From an uncultured Lachnospiraceae bacterium (GTDB taxonomy: Bacteria; Bacillota; Clostridia; Lachnospirales; Lachnospiraceae), in assembly GCA_944383325.1 (NCBI GenBank), contig CALWPC010000046.1:1-64000 (forward strand): a stretch of DNA of 64,000 nt, written 5' to 3'. Shown one piece after another: positions 1 through 7,574 of the stretch (position 1 is the stretch's first letter; each line of letters starts with the position of its first letter). The notes below the pieces were generated by a model. That model worked only from the letters and a program-made list of their open reading frames with translations. It did not search any database and was not told where the DNA came from. A program made the position numbers and the translations under genes.

Positions 1-648
1 AAAGCGGTTGGTGAATTCAGAACCGTTATCAGTCTGGATACATTCGATTGTGCAGGGAAAGGCTTTTACCAGATGTTCCACAAACTGAGCAGAAGAATAG
101 GTGTTGTGTTCCTCAAACGCCTCAACAAAACGCCATCTGGAATACTCATCGATTGCAGTATACTGAAAGAACTGTTTTCCGATCACCTTGCTGTTCTTCA
201 GACAGGCGGAGGGGACAAATTTCACATCCACCTGGATCCGCTGGCCGGGGTAGTCCATCTGCTCATAAGGCTTGGGGACATACTTGGGATTAGGCGGATG
301 AACCGCCATGATGCCCTGCTTTCTAAGGACGCGGTAAAGGCCGGAGATGGAGCGGGAGTAGCCTCTGCGCCTGAGTTTGACCCAGAAAACGACGAGTCCG
401 GCATGCGGATTCCTGCGGCGCATATGGCGGATCAACTTGAGTTCCTCTGGGGTATGCTGGTTGGGATGGGAATGTGGGCGTCGGGAGAGGTCACGCAGGG
501 AGTCCCAGGAGCCGTCATAGCGCCGTTGCCAACGGTAGATATACTGCCGATTGGTCTTATATTTGATAGCGGCCTTGGTGACCCCAAATCGTTGAGCATA
601 CTTAATCAGGGATAGACGGAATCTCATATCTTGTGTTATACTAGCCAT
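1..648 (-). CDS. IS481-family transposase, partial
   Basis: This encodes a DDE transposase with an N-terminal helix-turn-helix and an integrase (rve) core. Reading leftward from ATG at 648, the first 216 codons are open and the frame leaves the window at base 1. Visible signatures are the HTH-like stretch with RFGVTKAAIKYK, the first catalytic Asp in RIQVDVKF, and the second Asp in QTDNGSEFTNRF at the cut end; the final Glu of the triad lies outside. An AAAGGA ribosome site stands about 10 bases upstream. The family-level call is firm; the exact IS name is not known. Nothing in the visible part is broken. Confidence 0.85.
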   Translation of the reverse strand, partial: MASITQDMRFRLSLIKYAQRFGVTKAAIKYKTNRQYIYRWQRRYDGSWDSLRDLSRRPHSHPNQHTPEELKLIRHMRRRNPHAGLVVFWVKLRRRGYSRSISGLYRVLRKQGIMAVHPPNPKYVPKPYEQMDYPGQRIQVDVKFVPSACLKNSKVIGKQFFQYTAIDEYSRWRFVEAFEEHNTYSSAQFVEHLVKAFPCTIECIQTDNGSEFTNRF

Positions 649-720
649 GCGGAAATACATCCTTTCTTGTTGTGTTTTGGTGTGGTAGCTAAAAATATAA
701 CACAGAAAAGGTATTTCCGC
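649..720. repeat. Inverted repeat flanking the transposase start
   Basis: The arms are GCGGAAATAC at 649-658 and GTATTTCCGC at 711-720. In a transcript entering from outside the element, the arm next to the ATG would pair with the outer arm and could cover the start region. The pairing is read directly; the regulatory role is inferred. Confidence 0.6.
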
Positions 721-791
721 TTTTTAAATATTCAGTTGTAACACATGTATTGTAATCCTACAGTTATCTGTTTTCGTCTGCCGATTGATGG

Positions 792-820
792 TTGACAATT
801 AAAACGTAAAATGCTATTAT
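792..820 (+). promoter_or_regulatory. Sigma-A promoter for tRNA-Leu
   Basis: TTGACA (792-797) is followed by a 17-base spacer and TATTAT (815-820), about 27 bases before the tRNA. It is a near-perfect vegetative promoter. Confidence 0.75.
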
Positions 821-846
821 ACATTTGCTGTGTACAGCAAATGTTG

Positions 847-930
847 GCCGGTGTGTCGGAATTGGCAGACGAGACAGACTCAAAATCTGTTATCCGCAAG
901 GGTGTGTGGGTTCGAGTCCCACCACCGGCA
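847..930 (+). tRNA. tRNA-Leu (anticodon CAA)
   Basis: The acceptor arms GCCGGTG (847-853) and CACCGGC (923-929) pair perfectly, with discriminator A at 930. The anticodon stem ACAGA/TCTGT encloses the loop CTCAAAA, giving anticodon CAA, which reads UUG. A long variable arm, as in class II tRNAs, and GTTCGAGTCCC of the T arm are present. CCA is not encoded, so it must be added after transcription. Own promoter upstream and a strong terminator directly downstream. Confidence 0.95.
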
Positions 931-943
931 CTGGAATGTTTTA

Positions 944-985
944 GCTCGCAGGCGCTGCTAAATAGTGGCGCCTGCGAGCTTTTTA
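944..985 (+). terminator. Rho-independent terminator after tRNA-Leu
   Basis: A perfect 12-bp stem, GCTCGCAGGCGC (944-955) with GCGCCTGCGAGC (968-979), is followed by a T-rich run. Confidence 0.9.
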
Positions 986-1023
986 TTATTACATACATTC
1001 AAAAAATAAAAAGGAGACGAGCG

Positions 1024-1704
1024 ATGAAGTATAAAATTATGGGTGAACCGATGCCGGTTGTAGTCTGTGAATTGGAAGATCGGGAAGCGATGGTGACCGA
1101 GCGTGGCTCGATGTGTTGGATGAGTCCGAATATGAAAATGAGTACCGCCGCGGGAGGCATCGGCAAGGCGTTCGGACGGATGTTTTCCGGGGATTCCATC
1201 TTTCAGAATACATATACGGCAGAGAACGGGGAGGGCATGATTGCCTTTGCATCCAGTGTTCCCGGATCGATCCGCGCCGTACAGATTACTCCGGATCACC
1301 CGGTGATTGTACAAAAGAGAGGCTTTTTAGCTTCCGAACAGGGAGTGGAACTGTCTGTGTTCTTTCAGAAAAGGATGGCTGCGGGTCTCTTTAGCGGCGA
1401 GGGCTTTATTATGCAGAAGCTGTCCGGAACCGGGATGGCATTTTTGGAGATCGACGGAACGACTGTGGAATATGAGCTGCAGCCGGGGCAAAGTATGATT
1501 GTGGACAGCGGCAATTTGGCGTTGATGGATGCGACGTGTTCCATGGATATTCAGAGCGTAAAGGGAGTGAAAAATGTTCTGTTTGGCGGGGAAGGGTTTT
1601 TTAATATCCGTGTTACCGGCCCCGGCAAGGTTGTCCTGCAGACGATGCCGATCAGCAGTATAGCGGCTTCTCTGATTCCTTTTCTGCCCGCTGACCGGAA
1701 CTAG
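1024..1704 (+). CDS. AIM24 / TIGR00266 family protein
   Basis: A 226-residue protein of the AIM24 (DUF124, TIGR00266) family, a double-stranded beta-helix fold whose bacterial function is unknown; the name comes from a yeast mitochondrial homologue. The start at ATG 1024 is chosen because AAGGAGACG lies just upstream and the frame further upstream runs through the tRNA. Family features seen are the Gly-rich stretch near residues 40-50 (GGIGKAFGRMFSG), the SVPGSIRAVQI segment, and a Gly/Phe-rich second half with EGFIMQKLSGTG. It has no signal peptide and looks cytoplasmic. No separate promoter is visible in the 38 bases after the tRNA terminator. Confidence 0.85.
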   Translation: MKYKIMGEPMPVVVCELEDREAMVTERGSMCWMSPNMKMSTAAGGIGKAFGRMFSGDSIFQNTYTAENGEGMIAFASSVPGSIRAVQITPDHPVIVQKRGFLASEQGVELSVFFQKRMAAGLFSGEGFIMQKLSGTGMAFLEIDGTTVEYELQPGQSMIVDSGNLALMDATCSMDIQSVKGVKNVLFGGEGFFNIRVTGPGKVVLQTMPISSIAASLIPFLPADRN

Positions 1705-1757
1705 AAAATATCGGACAGATCAATATAGTGAGGCAATTTCTCTTTGTTCGACTTCTT

Positions 1758-1786
1758 TTAACAAAAAACGGATAAAAGAATATAAT
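1758..1786 (+). promoter_or_regulatory. Sigma-A promoter for the Cys-rich protein
   Basis: TTAACA (1758-1763), a 17-base spacer and TATAAT (1781-1786). It leaves a leader of roughly 90 bases before the ATG at 1884. Confidence 0.7.
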
Positions 1787-1792
1787 GTAATG

Positions 1793-1883
1793 GGAGGGCG
1801 CATAAGCCGCAGGCAGGATGTCTGTGCGCGGTAAGGGCGCTTCCCGCGCATTATATTTTGGGGAACGGAAAGGGAGAAATGAT
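1793..1883 (+). promoter_or_regulatory. Structured 5' leader with competing stems
   Basis: GCGCA (1798-1802) can pair with TGCGC (1825-1829), helped by CAG/CTG next to it. TGCGCGG (1825-1831) can instead pair with CCGCGCA (1844-1850). The two stems share 1825-1829, so they exclude each other. This resembles a regulatory leader but fits no riboswitch class I can name. Confidence 0.4.
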
Positions 1884-2228
1884 ATGAACAATGCCTTAGA
1901 AGAAATGTTGGAGCAGACGTCGGAACAGATCGGCTGTTCTGCTGTAGGCTGTCAGGAAGTTGACGTATGTATTCCAGTTACGATTAAACCGTTCGGGGAA
2001 GCAGGCAATGTGACGACAAAGTGCGTCGGAGAGCCAATGGTCTCTGCGGGTTGGGATAGTCAGATGGGTGAGCACGTGGACGTATGTAAATTTACAATTT
2101 GCCAGAAACTGCGTGTGGAAGTGCCGGTTATTTTCGGCGCGCGGGCCGAAGTCGGCGAAACATCGGTAGATTGCGGTTATGTGGAAAGCTTTTCAACAGA
2201 CTGTGAAGAGGAAGCCGCTGAGGAATAA
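1884..2228 (+). CDS. Small Cys-rich protein, function unknown
   Basis: A 114-residue acidic protein that I cannot assign to a function. The ATG at 1884 follows AGGGAGAA by a good distance; an in-frame ATG at 1818 would add 22 basic residues but has only a weak ribosome site and lies within the structured leader. Nine cysteines are spread along the chain, some in CSAVGC and CKFTIC patterns, and the middle segment (VCIPVTIKPFGEAG and later VEVPVIFGARAEVG) looks like paired beta-strand repeats. No signal peptide or membrane segment is seen. Own promoter, no operon partners. A metal-binding or spore-associated role is possible, without direct support. Confidence 0.65.
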   Translation: MNNALEEMLEQTSEQIGCSAVGCQEVDVCIPVTIKPFGEAGNVTTKCVGEPMVSAGWDSQMGEHVDVCKFTICQKLRVEVPVIFGARAEVGETSVDCGYVESFSTDCEEEAAEE

Positions 2229-2261
2229 ATGTTTTGGCCTGAAACAAACAGGGGAAAATGA

Positions 2262-2290
2262 TTGAAAACTGCGGCGGAATGTGATACGAT
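2262..2290 (+). promoter_or_regulatory. Probable promoter for the lipoprotein gene
   Basis: TTGAAA (2262-2267), a 17-base spacer and TACGAT (2285-2290), about 120 bases before the lipoprotein start. Confidence 0.45.
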
Positions 2291-2326
2291 TTTTTCAATG
2301 CTGAACGCCGCGGCGCATCGGTATCA

Positions 2327-2375
2327 GAGAATCGCTATATATCCGTTCTGACGGGTATTAGCGGTTCTCCTTTTA
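2327..2375 (+). terminator. Hairpin, terminator or attenuator
   Basis: GAGAATCGCTA (2327-2337) pairs with TAGCGGTTCTC (2359-2369) with one G-T wobble, followed by CTTTTATA. It lies downstream of the 2262 promoter and before the ATG at 2410, so it may end the 1884 transcript or attenuate the next one. Confidence 0.5.
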
Positions 2376-2409
2376 TAGATTACAGGAGACTACAGAAAGG
2401 AATGGACGG

Positions 2410-3417
2410 ATGACAAAACGATTAATAGGCATGGTCATGGTGTGCATGACTGGTATGATTTTAAGCGGATGTTCTTTGTTTGATTCAAAGGAAAACCTGT
2501 CTTTACAAATTTCGGGGGAAGAAATAGAAATTCCCGCTAAAAATGAGGTCACACAGGGGACCGGTTGGACATTGGAAAATAAAGACGGTGACTATGTGTT
2601 GACACTGTCGGGCGCGAATCTCAAACAGAGTCCGGACGACAAGTCCGGAGCGGCGTTGTGCGTTGAAGGGGATCTGTCTGTCGTTCTTCAGAAAGGAACG
2701 GAAAATAGTATTCAGGCACAGGATTACGGTATAAAAGTGGCAGGCGGGGAATTGGTTATCCGCGGACAGGGAAGTCTTTCTATTCAGTCCGACAACACAG
2801 GAATCGCATTTGAATCCATAGGCGAGGAGAATCGTCTGATCATGCAGAAAGGAACGGTTGATATTTCGGCCGGAAACATCGGCATACAGGCCAGTCATTT
2901 TGTTCTGGAGGGCGGATCGATGTCTGTTTATGCGGATGATTACGGTATCTTCGGCGGTTATGAGGGAAAGGAATATGCGCAAGTGACAACAAATGCAGGC
3001 GATCTTTCCGTGGAGGGCGGTTACATTGCGCTGTACTGCGACCGCACAAAAATAGAGGGCGGTACTGTAGAGCTTGTCGGACTTTTGGAAAATAGCTTCG
3101 GTCTTTACGGACAGTCGCTGACAATTGATCTGCAGAACGGTTCGCTGCATACCAAGGGGGAGAGCGCCGCCATTGCCGCGGAAGCGTATGAAAAGGAAGA
3201 ACCGCAGATTACGCTCGGCTCACTGACGAAAGTAAGTGAGGAAGGCGTGTCCCTGAAAATGACGTCTTATCAGGAGGCTGTCGAGTCGCAGGAAGGATCG
3301 CAGATGGAGACATATCAGATTCTCACGTATACGACGGATGAACAGCTTTATTATGACATCGAAACTCAGACCTGTCAGAACGCAGCTTTGGAAATCACTT
3401 TTGAGCGTTCCAGATAG
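2410..3417 (+). CDS. Lipoprotein with beta-solenoid-like repeats
   Basis: A 335-residue secreted lipoprotein. The N-terminus is a type II signal peptide with lipobox LSGC and lipidated Cys21. Residues about 50-240 consist of short repeats rich in Gly, Asp and alternating hydrophobics (for example GIKVAGGELVIRGQGSLSI and GIQASHFVLEGG), as in right-handed beta-helix or carbohydrate-binding surface proteins. The C-terminal 80 residues lack the pattern. AGAAAGGA upstream supports the ATG at 2410. It is likely anchored to the outer face of the membrane. A role in polysaccharide binding is possible by analogy with clostridial carbohydrate-binding lipoproteins, but no catalytic motif is visible. Confidence 0.75.
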   Translation: MTKRLIGMVMVCMTGMILSGCSLFDSKENLSLQISGEEIEIPAKNEVTQGTGWTLENKDGDYVLTLSGANLKQSPDDKSGAALCVEGDLSVVLQKGTENSIQAQDYGIKVAGGELVIRGQGSLSIQSDNTGIAFESIGEENRLIMQKGTVDISAGNIGIQASHFVLEGGSMSVYADDYGIFGGYEGKEYAQVTTNAGDLSVEGGYIALYCDRTKIEGGTVELVGLLENSFGLYGQSLTIDLQNGSLHTKGESAAIAAEAYEKEEPQITLGSLTKVSEEGVSLKMTSYQEAVESQEGSQMETYQILTYTTDEQLYYDIETQTCQNAALEITFERSR

Positions 3418-3440
3418 AGGTTTGCATGTAAGGAAATTTG

Positions 3441-3469
3441 TTGAAATCCGCTATCTGGTGTACTATAAT
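3441..3469 (+). promoter_or_regulatory. Promoter of the folate operon
   Basis: TTGAAA (3441-3446), a 17-base spacer and a perfect TATAAT (3464-3469). The leader is only about 35 bases, so no tetrahydrofolate riboswitch fits between promoter and folC. Confidence 0.75.
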
Positions 3470-3509
3470 CAGAAAAGATGGATTCATTGGGAAAGTAGTG
3501 TGAGGAAGG

Positions 3510-4781
3510 TTGACGGAAGAAGAAGCGTTTGCGTATTATCAGAAGTTGGGACAGCTTGGAAGCGTACCGGGCCTCGAGGTGATCCGGGAACTGTTAAGGC
3601 GTCTTGGAAACCCTCAGGAGGGACTGCCAGTTGTACAGATTGCCGGTACCAATGGAAAAGGAAGTGTGGGCGCCTTTTTGAGAAGTATTTTGAAACAGGC
3701 CGGTATAACAACCGCTTCGTTTTCCTCGCCTGCGGTTTATCATTACCGGGAAAGTATTTTGTTGGATCATCAGATGATCTCATCCTCTGAATATGCCGGC
3801 TATATGGAACAGGTCCGTTTTTTTGCCGAGCAGATGGCGTCGGAGGGGAAACCGCATCCGACGGCGTTTGAGGTGGAGACGGCGCTTGCATTTGTGTTCG
3901 CCGCCGCACATGGAGTCTCTGTTTTTCTGGTAGAAACCGGTATGGGCGGGACGTTGGATGCAACCAATGTCTGCAGGCGGAATCTTTGCAGCGTGGTGAC
4001 GACAGTCGCAAAAGATCACACGTCGTTTCTGGGGGAGACGTTGGGGGAAATTGCCGCGCATAAAGCGGGGATTTTCAAAGAACGGTGTCCGGTTGTGCTG
4101 CAGCGGCAGTGTCCGGAAGTGATGCAGGTTTTGCTTTCCCGGGCAGAGGAGCTAGAATGTCCGGTCAGCCTAGTGGATTGTCGGCAGGTGGATGTTGTCC
4201 GCCAAAATTATGAGGGGACGCTTGGCCTGAAGGGAGAGTTTCAGTATGAAAATGCGTCGCTCGCCGCATGTGCCGCACGCTGCCTGATAAAGCAGGGCGT
4301 TCCGCTGACGGAACGCCATATCAGAGACGGGCTGATGAATGCAGTTTGGCGCGGGAGATTTACAAAAATCGGAGATCTGCCGGAGTTTTGGGTGGACGGA
4401 GCGCATAATCCGAACGGCGCTGCCGCGCTGTGCGCTACTATTCAGAAACAGTTTGCCGGCCGTCCGATATTCGGAATTATGGGTGTGTTTCGGGATAAAG
4501 AGGCGGCGCAGATGGGCAGGCTAGTAAGTCCGTATATGAAGAAAATGGTAACTGTTACCCCGCCTGGGAACAGAGGGCTTCCCGCACAGGAATTAAAACA
4601 AATTTTAGAGACATGCTGTTCTGATGTATGCGCAGCGCCCAGTGTGGAAGTTGCCGTGCAAAAGGCAGTGGCGTGGTGCCGCTGTCAGAGCCGGGCGGTG
4701 ATGATAGCGTTTGGTTCACTTTCCTATTTGAAAGATGCCGAGCAGGCATATCGTGATTGTTTGGCAGTTCAGGATGTTTGA
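3510..4781 (+). CDS. folC: Bifunctional folylpolyglutamate/dihydrofolate synthase FolC
   Basis: A cytoplasmic Mur-ligase-type enzyme of 423 residues that joins glutamate to dihydropteroate and then extends the gamma-glutamyl tail of folates using ATP. The P-loop GTNGKGS lies at residues 46-52, the family loop [25 protein letters not shown] segment near the middle, and DGAHNPNGA in the C-terminal domain. Length and motifs are normal. The start is a TTG at 3510; a stop codon lies three codons upstream, and the only ribosome-site-like sequence (GAGGAAGG) directly abuts the TTG, an unusually short spacing. First gene of a folate operon; folE follows after 16 bases. Confidence 0.93.
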   Translation: MTEEEAFAYYQKLGQLGSVPGLEVIRELLRRLGNPQEGLPVVQIAGTNGKGSVGAFLRSILKQAGITTASFSSPAVYHYRESILLDHQMISSSEYAGYMEQVRFFAEQMASEGKPHPTAFEVETALAFVFAAAHGVSVFLVETGMGGTLDATNVCRRNLCSVVTTVAKDHTSFLGETLGEIAAHKAGIFKERCPVVLQRQCPEVMQVLLSRAEELECPVSLVDCRQVDVVRQNYEGTLGLKGEFQYENASLAACAARCLIKQGVPLTERHIRDGLMNAVWRGRFTKIGDLPEFWVDGAHNPNGAAALCATIQKQFAGRPIFGIMGVFRDKEAAQMGRLVSPYMKKMVTVTPPGNRGLPAQELKQILETCCSDVCAAPSVEVAVQKAVAWCRCQSRAVMIAFGSLSYLKDAEQAYRDCLAVQDV

Positions 4782-4797
4782 ATTTATAGGAGGTTGT

Positions 4798-5364
4798 ATG
4801 ATTGATCAGGAGAAAGTCAGACAGGCTGTAAGGTTGTTTTTGGAAGGAATCGGAGAGGATGTTTCGCGGGAGGGGTTAAAGGATACGCCCGACCGGATTG
4901 CGAGAATGTGCGAGGAATTATTTGCGGGAATGCAGGAGAATGCCGCTGCGCATTTGAGCAAGCGCTTTGACGCGCAGCATGGTCAAATGGTTTTGGAGAC
5001 CGATATTCCATTTTATTCAATGTGTGAACACCATTTACTCCCTTTTTTTGGAAAAGCGCATATCGCCTATATTCCAGACGGAGAGGTGGTCGGCCTGAGT
5101 AAACTGGCGCGCACCGTGGAAGTGTTTGCCCGGCGTGCGCAACTCCAGGAACGCCTGACCGGGCAGATTGCGGACGCGCTGTACAGCGAGCTGCATCCGA
5201 AAGGAGTCGCTGTGATGTTGGAGGCGGAACATATGTGTATGTCGATGCGGGGCGTTCAAAAGGCTGGAAGCAGGACCGTTACGATTGAACGGCGCGGTCA
5301 ACTGGAGTCGGACGAGGGATTATACAGGTCGTTTATGGAGTTGATCCATATGCGTGGCAGATAA
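4798..5364 (+). CDS. folE: GTP cyclohydrolase I (FolE)
   Basis: This enzyme opens and rearranges GTP to 7,8-dihydroneopterin triphosphate, the first committed step of folate synthesis. The protein has 188 residues, normal for type IA. Zinc ligands are present at Cys76 and His79 within CEHHLLPF and at Cys147 in HMCMSMRG, so it is the zinc-dependent FolE1 rather than FolE2. The substrate loop VGLSKLAR and the RAQLQERLT segment are intact. AGGAGG precedes the ATG at 4798. It is second in the operon, and an HD-domain protein follows after 21 bases. Confidence 0.96.
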   Translation: MIDQEKVRQAVRLFLEGIGEDVSREGLKDTPDRIARMCEELFAGMQENAAAHLSKRFDAQHGQMVLETDIPFYSMCEHHLLPFFGKAHIAYIPDGEVVGLSKLARTVEVFARRAQLQERLTGQIADALYSELHPKGVAVMLEAEHMCMSMRGVQKAGSRTVTIERRGQLESDEGLYRSFMELIHMRGR

Positions 5365-5385
5365 ACGCGGTGAGGTGGACGGTAT

Positions 5386-5865
5386 ATGGAGAGAGTAAAC
5401 CAGATTTTTTCACATCCCGTTTATCAGAAATGGCTGCATACTATAAAAGAGTATGAACAACAGCGAGTGTTCTGCAAACATAATGAAGAACATTTTTTAG
5501 CGGTGGCACGCATTGCGTGGATCATGTGCCTGGAGGCTGATGTGCAGATTGACCAGGAACTCGTATATGCGGCAGCGCTGCTGCACGATATAGGAAAAAG
5601 CCTGCAATATTCGGAAGGGATTGGACATGAAAAAGCTTCGGCCGGCATTGCGAAAGAACTTCTCAGAGAACTTGGATTTTCTGCAGAAGAAATCCGCTGT
5701 GTAGTCGGCGCGATTTTACAACACCGAAAACCGGATGCTAAGGCCAGTCAGTTTGAGAACATTTTTTATAAGGCGGATAAGGCGTCGCGCATGTGTTTTT
5801 GCTGTCCGGCGCGGGCGCAGTGTAATTGGGAACCGGATCAAAAAAATATCGGTATTGTCATATAA
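5386..5865 (+). CDS. HD-domain phosphohydrolase in the folate operon
   Basis: A 159-residue HD-superfamily metal-dependent phosphohydrolase. The metal ligands expected for the fold are visible: a His in KHNEEHF (His32 or His36), His67-Asp68 in LLHDIGKS, and Asp121 in YKADKASR, with further His at 81 and 103. A C-terminal cysteine cluster follows (CFCC at 127-130 and Cys136), then an invariant-looking NW pair, suggesting an extra metal site. It lies between folE and folP with gaps of 21 and 25 bases. The operon has every dihydropteroate-branch enzyme except the one that removes phosphates from dihydroneopterin triphosphate, so that is the attractive but unproven role. The archaeal HD enzyme MptB, acting on a dihydroneopterin cyclic phosphate, is a precedent. 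Another nucleotide phosphohydrolase is the alternative. Confidence 0.85.
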   Translation: MERVNQIFSHPVYQKWLHTIKEYEQQRVFCKHNEEHFLAVARIAWIMCLEADVQIDQELVYAAALLHDIGKSLQYSEGIGHEKASAGIAKELLRELGFSAEEIRCVVGAILQHRKPDAKASQFENIFYKADKASRMCFCCPARAQCNWEPDQKNIGIVI

Positions 5866-5890
5866 AAGAATGTAATGATGAGGTGTGAAG

Positions 5891-6715
5891 ATGATCATTG
5901 GTCAGAAAGAATTCAAAGAAGGGCGGCATACCTATGTGATGGGCATTTTGAATGTCACCCCGGATTCCTTTTCAGACGGCGGCCGGTATCAGTTGGAGGA
6001 GCATGCGGTTGCGCATGCGCAGCAGATGCTTGCGGACGGGGCGGATATTATTGATGTCGGGGGAGAATCGACGCGCCCCGGTTATATTCCGGTCAGCGAG
6101 GAGGAAGAAATTGAGCGCGTGTGCGGCGTGATCGAGCGTTTGCGCAGGGAGTTTGCGCCGGTGATTTCGATTGATACATACAAAAGCCGGGTGGCGGAGG
6201 AGGCTGTCCGCGCGGGAGCGGTTCTGATCAATGATATTTGGGGATTTCGGCGCGATCGGAAGATGGCATCCGTTGCGAAAAAGTATCAAACGGCGTGCTG
6301 TCTGATGCACAACCGGGAACAAGCCGTATATTCCGATCTGATGCAGGAAATTTGTGAGGATTTGAAGGAGTCGCTGCGGATTGCGCGTGCGGCGGGGGTT
6401 TTGTCGGAATGCATCATGATAGATCCAGGCGTAGGGTTTGGAAAGACTTTAGAGCAGAATCTCGAGGTCATTCAGAGACTGGACGAGCTGCACGAATTGG
6501 GGTGTCCGTTGCTGCTTGGAACATCCCGTAAATCCGTCATTGGACAGACATTGGGTCTGCCGGTGAACGAGCGTGTGGAAGGGACGCTAGCGACGACGGC
6601 GTATGCGGTAATGAGCGGCTGTCTGTTTGTGCGTGTGCATGACGTCAAAGAAAACGTGCGTTTTATTAAAATGATGGAGGCAATCTCCGGTGTTTCAGAC
6701 GATCAAAAGGAGTAG
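5891..6715 (+). CDS. folP: Dihydropteroate synthase (FolP)
   Basis: This enzyme condenses 6-hydroxymethyl-7,8-dihydropterin diphosphate with p-aminobenzoate to give dihydropteroate; it is the sulfonamide target. The 274-residue TIM barrel carries all family signatures: GILNVTPDSFSDGG, GGESTRPG, SIDTYKSRVAEEA, NDIWGF, DPGVGFGKT and GTSRKSVIG. ATG 5891 is preferred over GTG 5885 because GATGAGG ends seven bases before it and only one base before the GTG. The next gene starts four bases after the stop. Confidence 0.96.
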   Translation: MIIGQKEFKEGRHTYVMGILNVTPDSFSDGGRYQLEEHAVAHAQQMLADGADIIDVGGESTRPGYIPVSEEEEIERVCGVIERLRREFAPVISIDTYKSRVAEEAVRAGAVLINDIWGFRRDRKMASVAKKYQTACCLMHNREQAVYSDLMQEICEDLKESLRIARAAGVLSECIMIDPGVGFGKTLEQNLEVIQRLDELHELGCPLLLGTSRKSVIGQTLGLPVNERVEGTLATTAYAVMSGCLFVRVHDVKENVRFIKMMEAISGVSDDQKE

Positions 6716-6719
6716 CGGT

Positions 6720-7574
6720 ATGGATACGATTACGATTCGCGAGTTGGAGCTTTTTTGCAATCACGGAGTGTTTGAGGAAGAGAATATTTTAGGCCAGAAA
6801 TTTCTTGTGTCCGCAAAGCTGTTTCTGGATCTATGTCCGGCCGGAGAAGACGATGAGCTGACGCATTCTGTTCACTATGGCGAAGTCTGTTACATGATTA
6901 AAGATTTTATGGAGGAACATACCTTTCAGCTGATCGAGGCGGCGGCTGAACAGTTGGCCCGCCATTTGCTCATTGAAATCGAACGTCTTGAGGAAGTGGA
7001 GATTGAGATTTGTAAGCCGTGGGCGCCGATCGGACTTCCGCTGAACAATGTTTCGGTGTGTATCCGGAGGGGATGGCATCGAGCCTATCTGTCGCTCGGT
7101 TCCAATATGGGCGACCGTCTGATGTTTTTGGAGGATGCCGTGGCCACTCTGGAGGCGGATCCGTGCTGTCATGTGCTCGATGCAACCGAGTGGATGGAGA
7201 CAGAGCCGTATGGAGAGGTGGAGCAGGAGGATTTTCTGAACGGATGCGTGGAGCTTCGCACCTTATATGATCCGTATAAGCTGTTGTCAAAACTGCATGA
7301 AATTGAAAATGAGGCCGGAAGAGAGCGCAAAGTTCACTGGGGGCCGCGGACACTTGATATTGATATTTTGCTCTATGACGATCAGGTGATCAGCACAAAG
7401 GAGCTGACAGTACCGCATGCGGATATGCACAACCGGGCGTTTGTCCTGGAACCAATGGCAAAGCTTGCGCCGTGGAAGCGGCATCCGCTTTTGCATCTTA
7501 CAATGAAAGAATTGTTGGATGAGCTTAATAAGAAGAGAGATACCGAGAGGCAGAGGGATACAGAATATGAATGA
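6720..7574 (+). CDS. folK: Fused dihydroneopterin aldolase / HPPK (FolB-FolK)
   Basis: A two-domain folate enzyme of 284 residues. Residues 1-117 are FolB (ITIRELELFCNHGVFEEE and the Glu/Lys segment VEIEICKPWAPI), which cleaves dihydroneopterin to hydroxymethyl-dihydropterin. Residues from about 121 are FolK (RAYLSLGSNMGDR, ETEPYG, and GPRTLDIDILLYDD with the Mg-binding Asp pair), which transfers diphosphate from ATP. Fusion of these steps is common in Firmicutes. AAGGAG lies before ATG 6720. The 3' end overlaps pheA by 8 bases, which implies translational coupling. Confidence 0.95.
   Translation: MDTITIRELELFCNHGVFEEENILGQKFLVSAKLFLDLCPAGEDDELTHSVHYGEVCYMIKDFMEEHTFQLIEAAAEQLARHLLIEIERLEEVEIEICKPWAPIGLPLNNVSVCIRRGWHRAYLSLGSNMGDRLMFLEDAVATLEADPCCHVLDATEWMETEPYGEVEQEDFLNGCVELRTLYDPYKLLSKLHEIENEAGRERKVHWGPRTLDIDILLYDDQVISTKELTVPHADMHNRAFVLEPMAKLAPWKRHPLLHLTMKELLDELNKKRDTERQRDTEYE

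Larger units (their letters stand above)
1..743 (-). mobile_element. IS481-type insertion sequence, partial at window edge
   Basis: This is the right-hand part of an insertion sequence whose transposase reads leftward off the window. The proposed outer end is near 743: read on the minus strand, TGTTACAACTGAA (731-743) looks like a terminal inverted repeat starting with TGT, as in IS481 elements. The other end and any target duplication lie outside, so the boundary is an inference. Internal sequence includes an inverted repeat just upstream of the transposase start. Confidence 0.7.

Noticed and set aside
73..615. Plus-strand open frame of 180 codons
   Set aside because: It is antisense to the IS481 transposase, whose motifs are clear on the minus strand.
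811..1023. N-terminal extension of the AIM24 protein
   Set aside because: It would run through tRNA-Leu and its terminator.
3470..3509. Tetrahydrofolate riboswitch before folC
   Set aside because: The promoter leaves a leader of only about 35 bases, too short for the aptamer.
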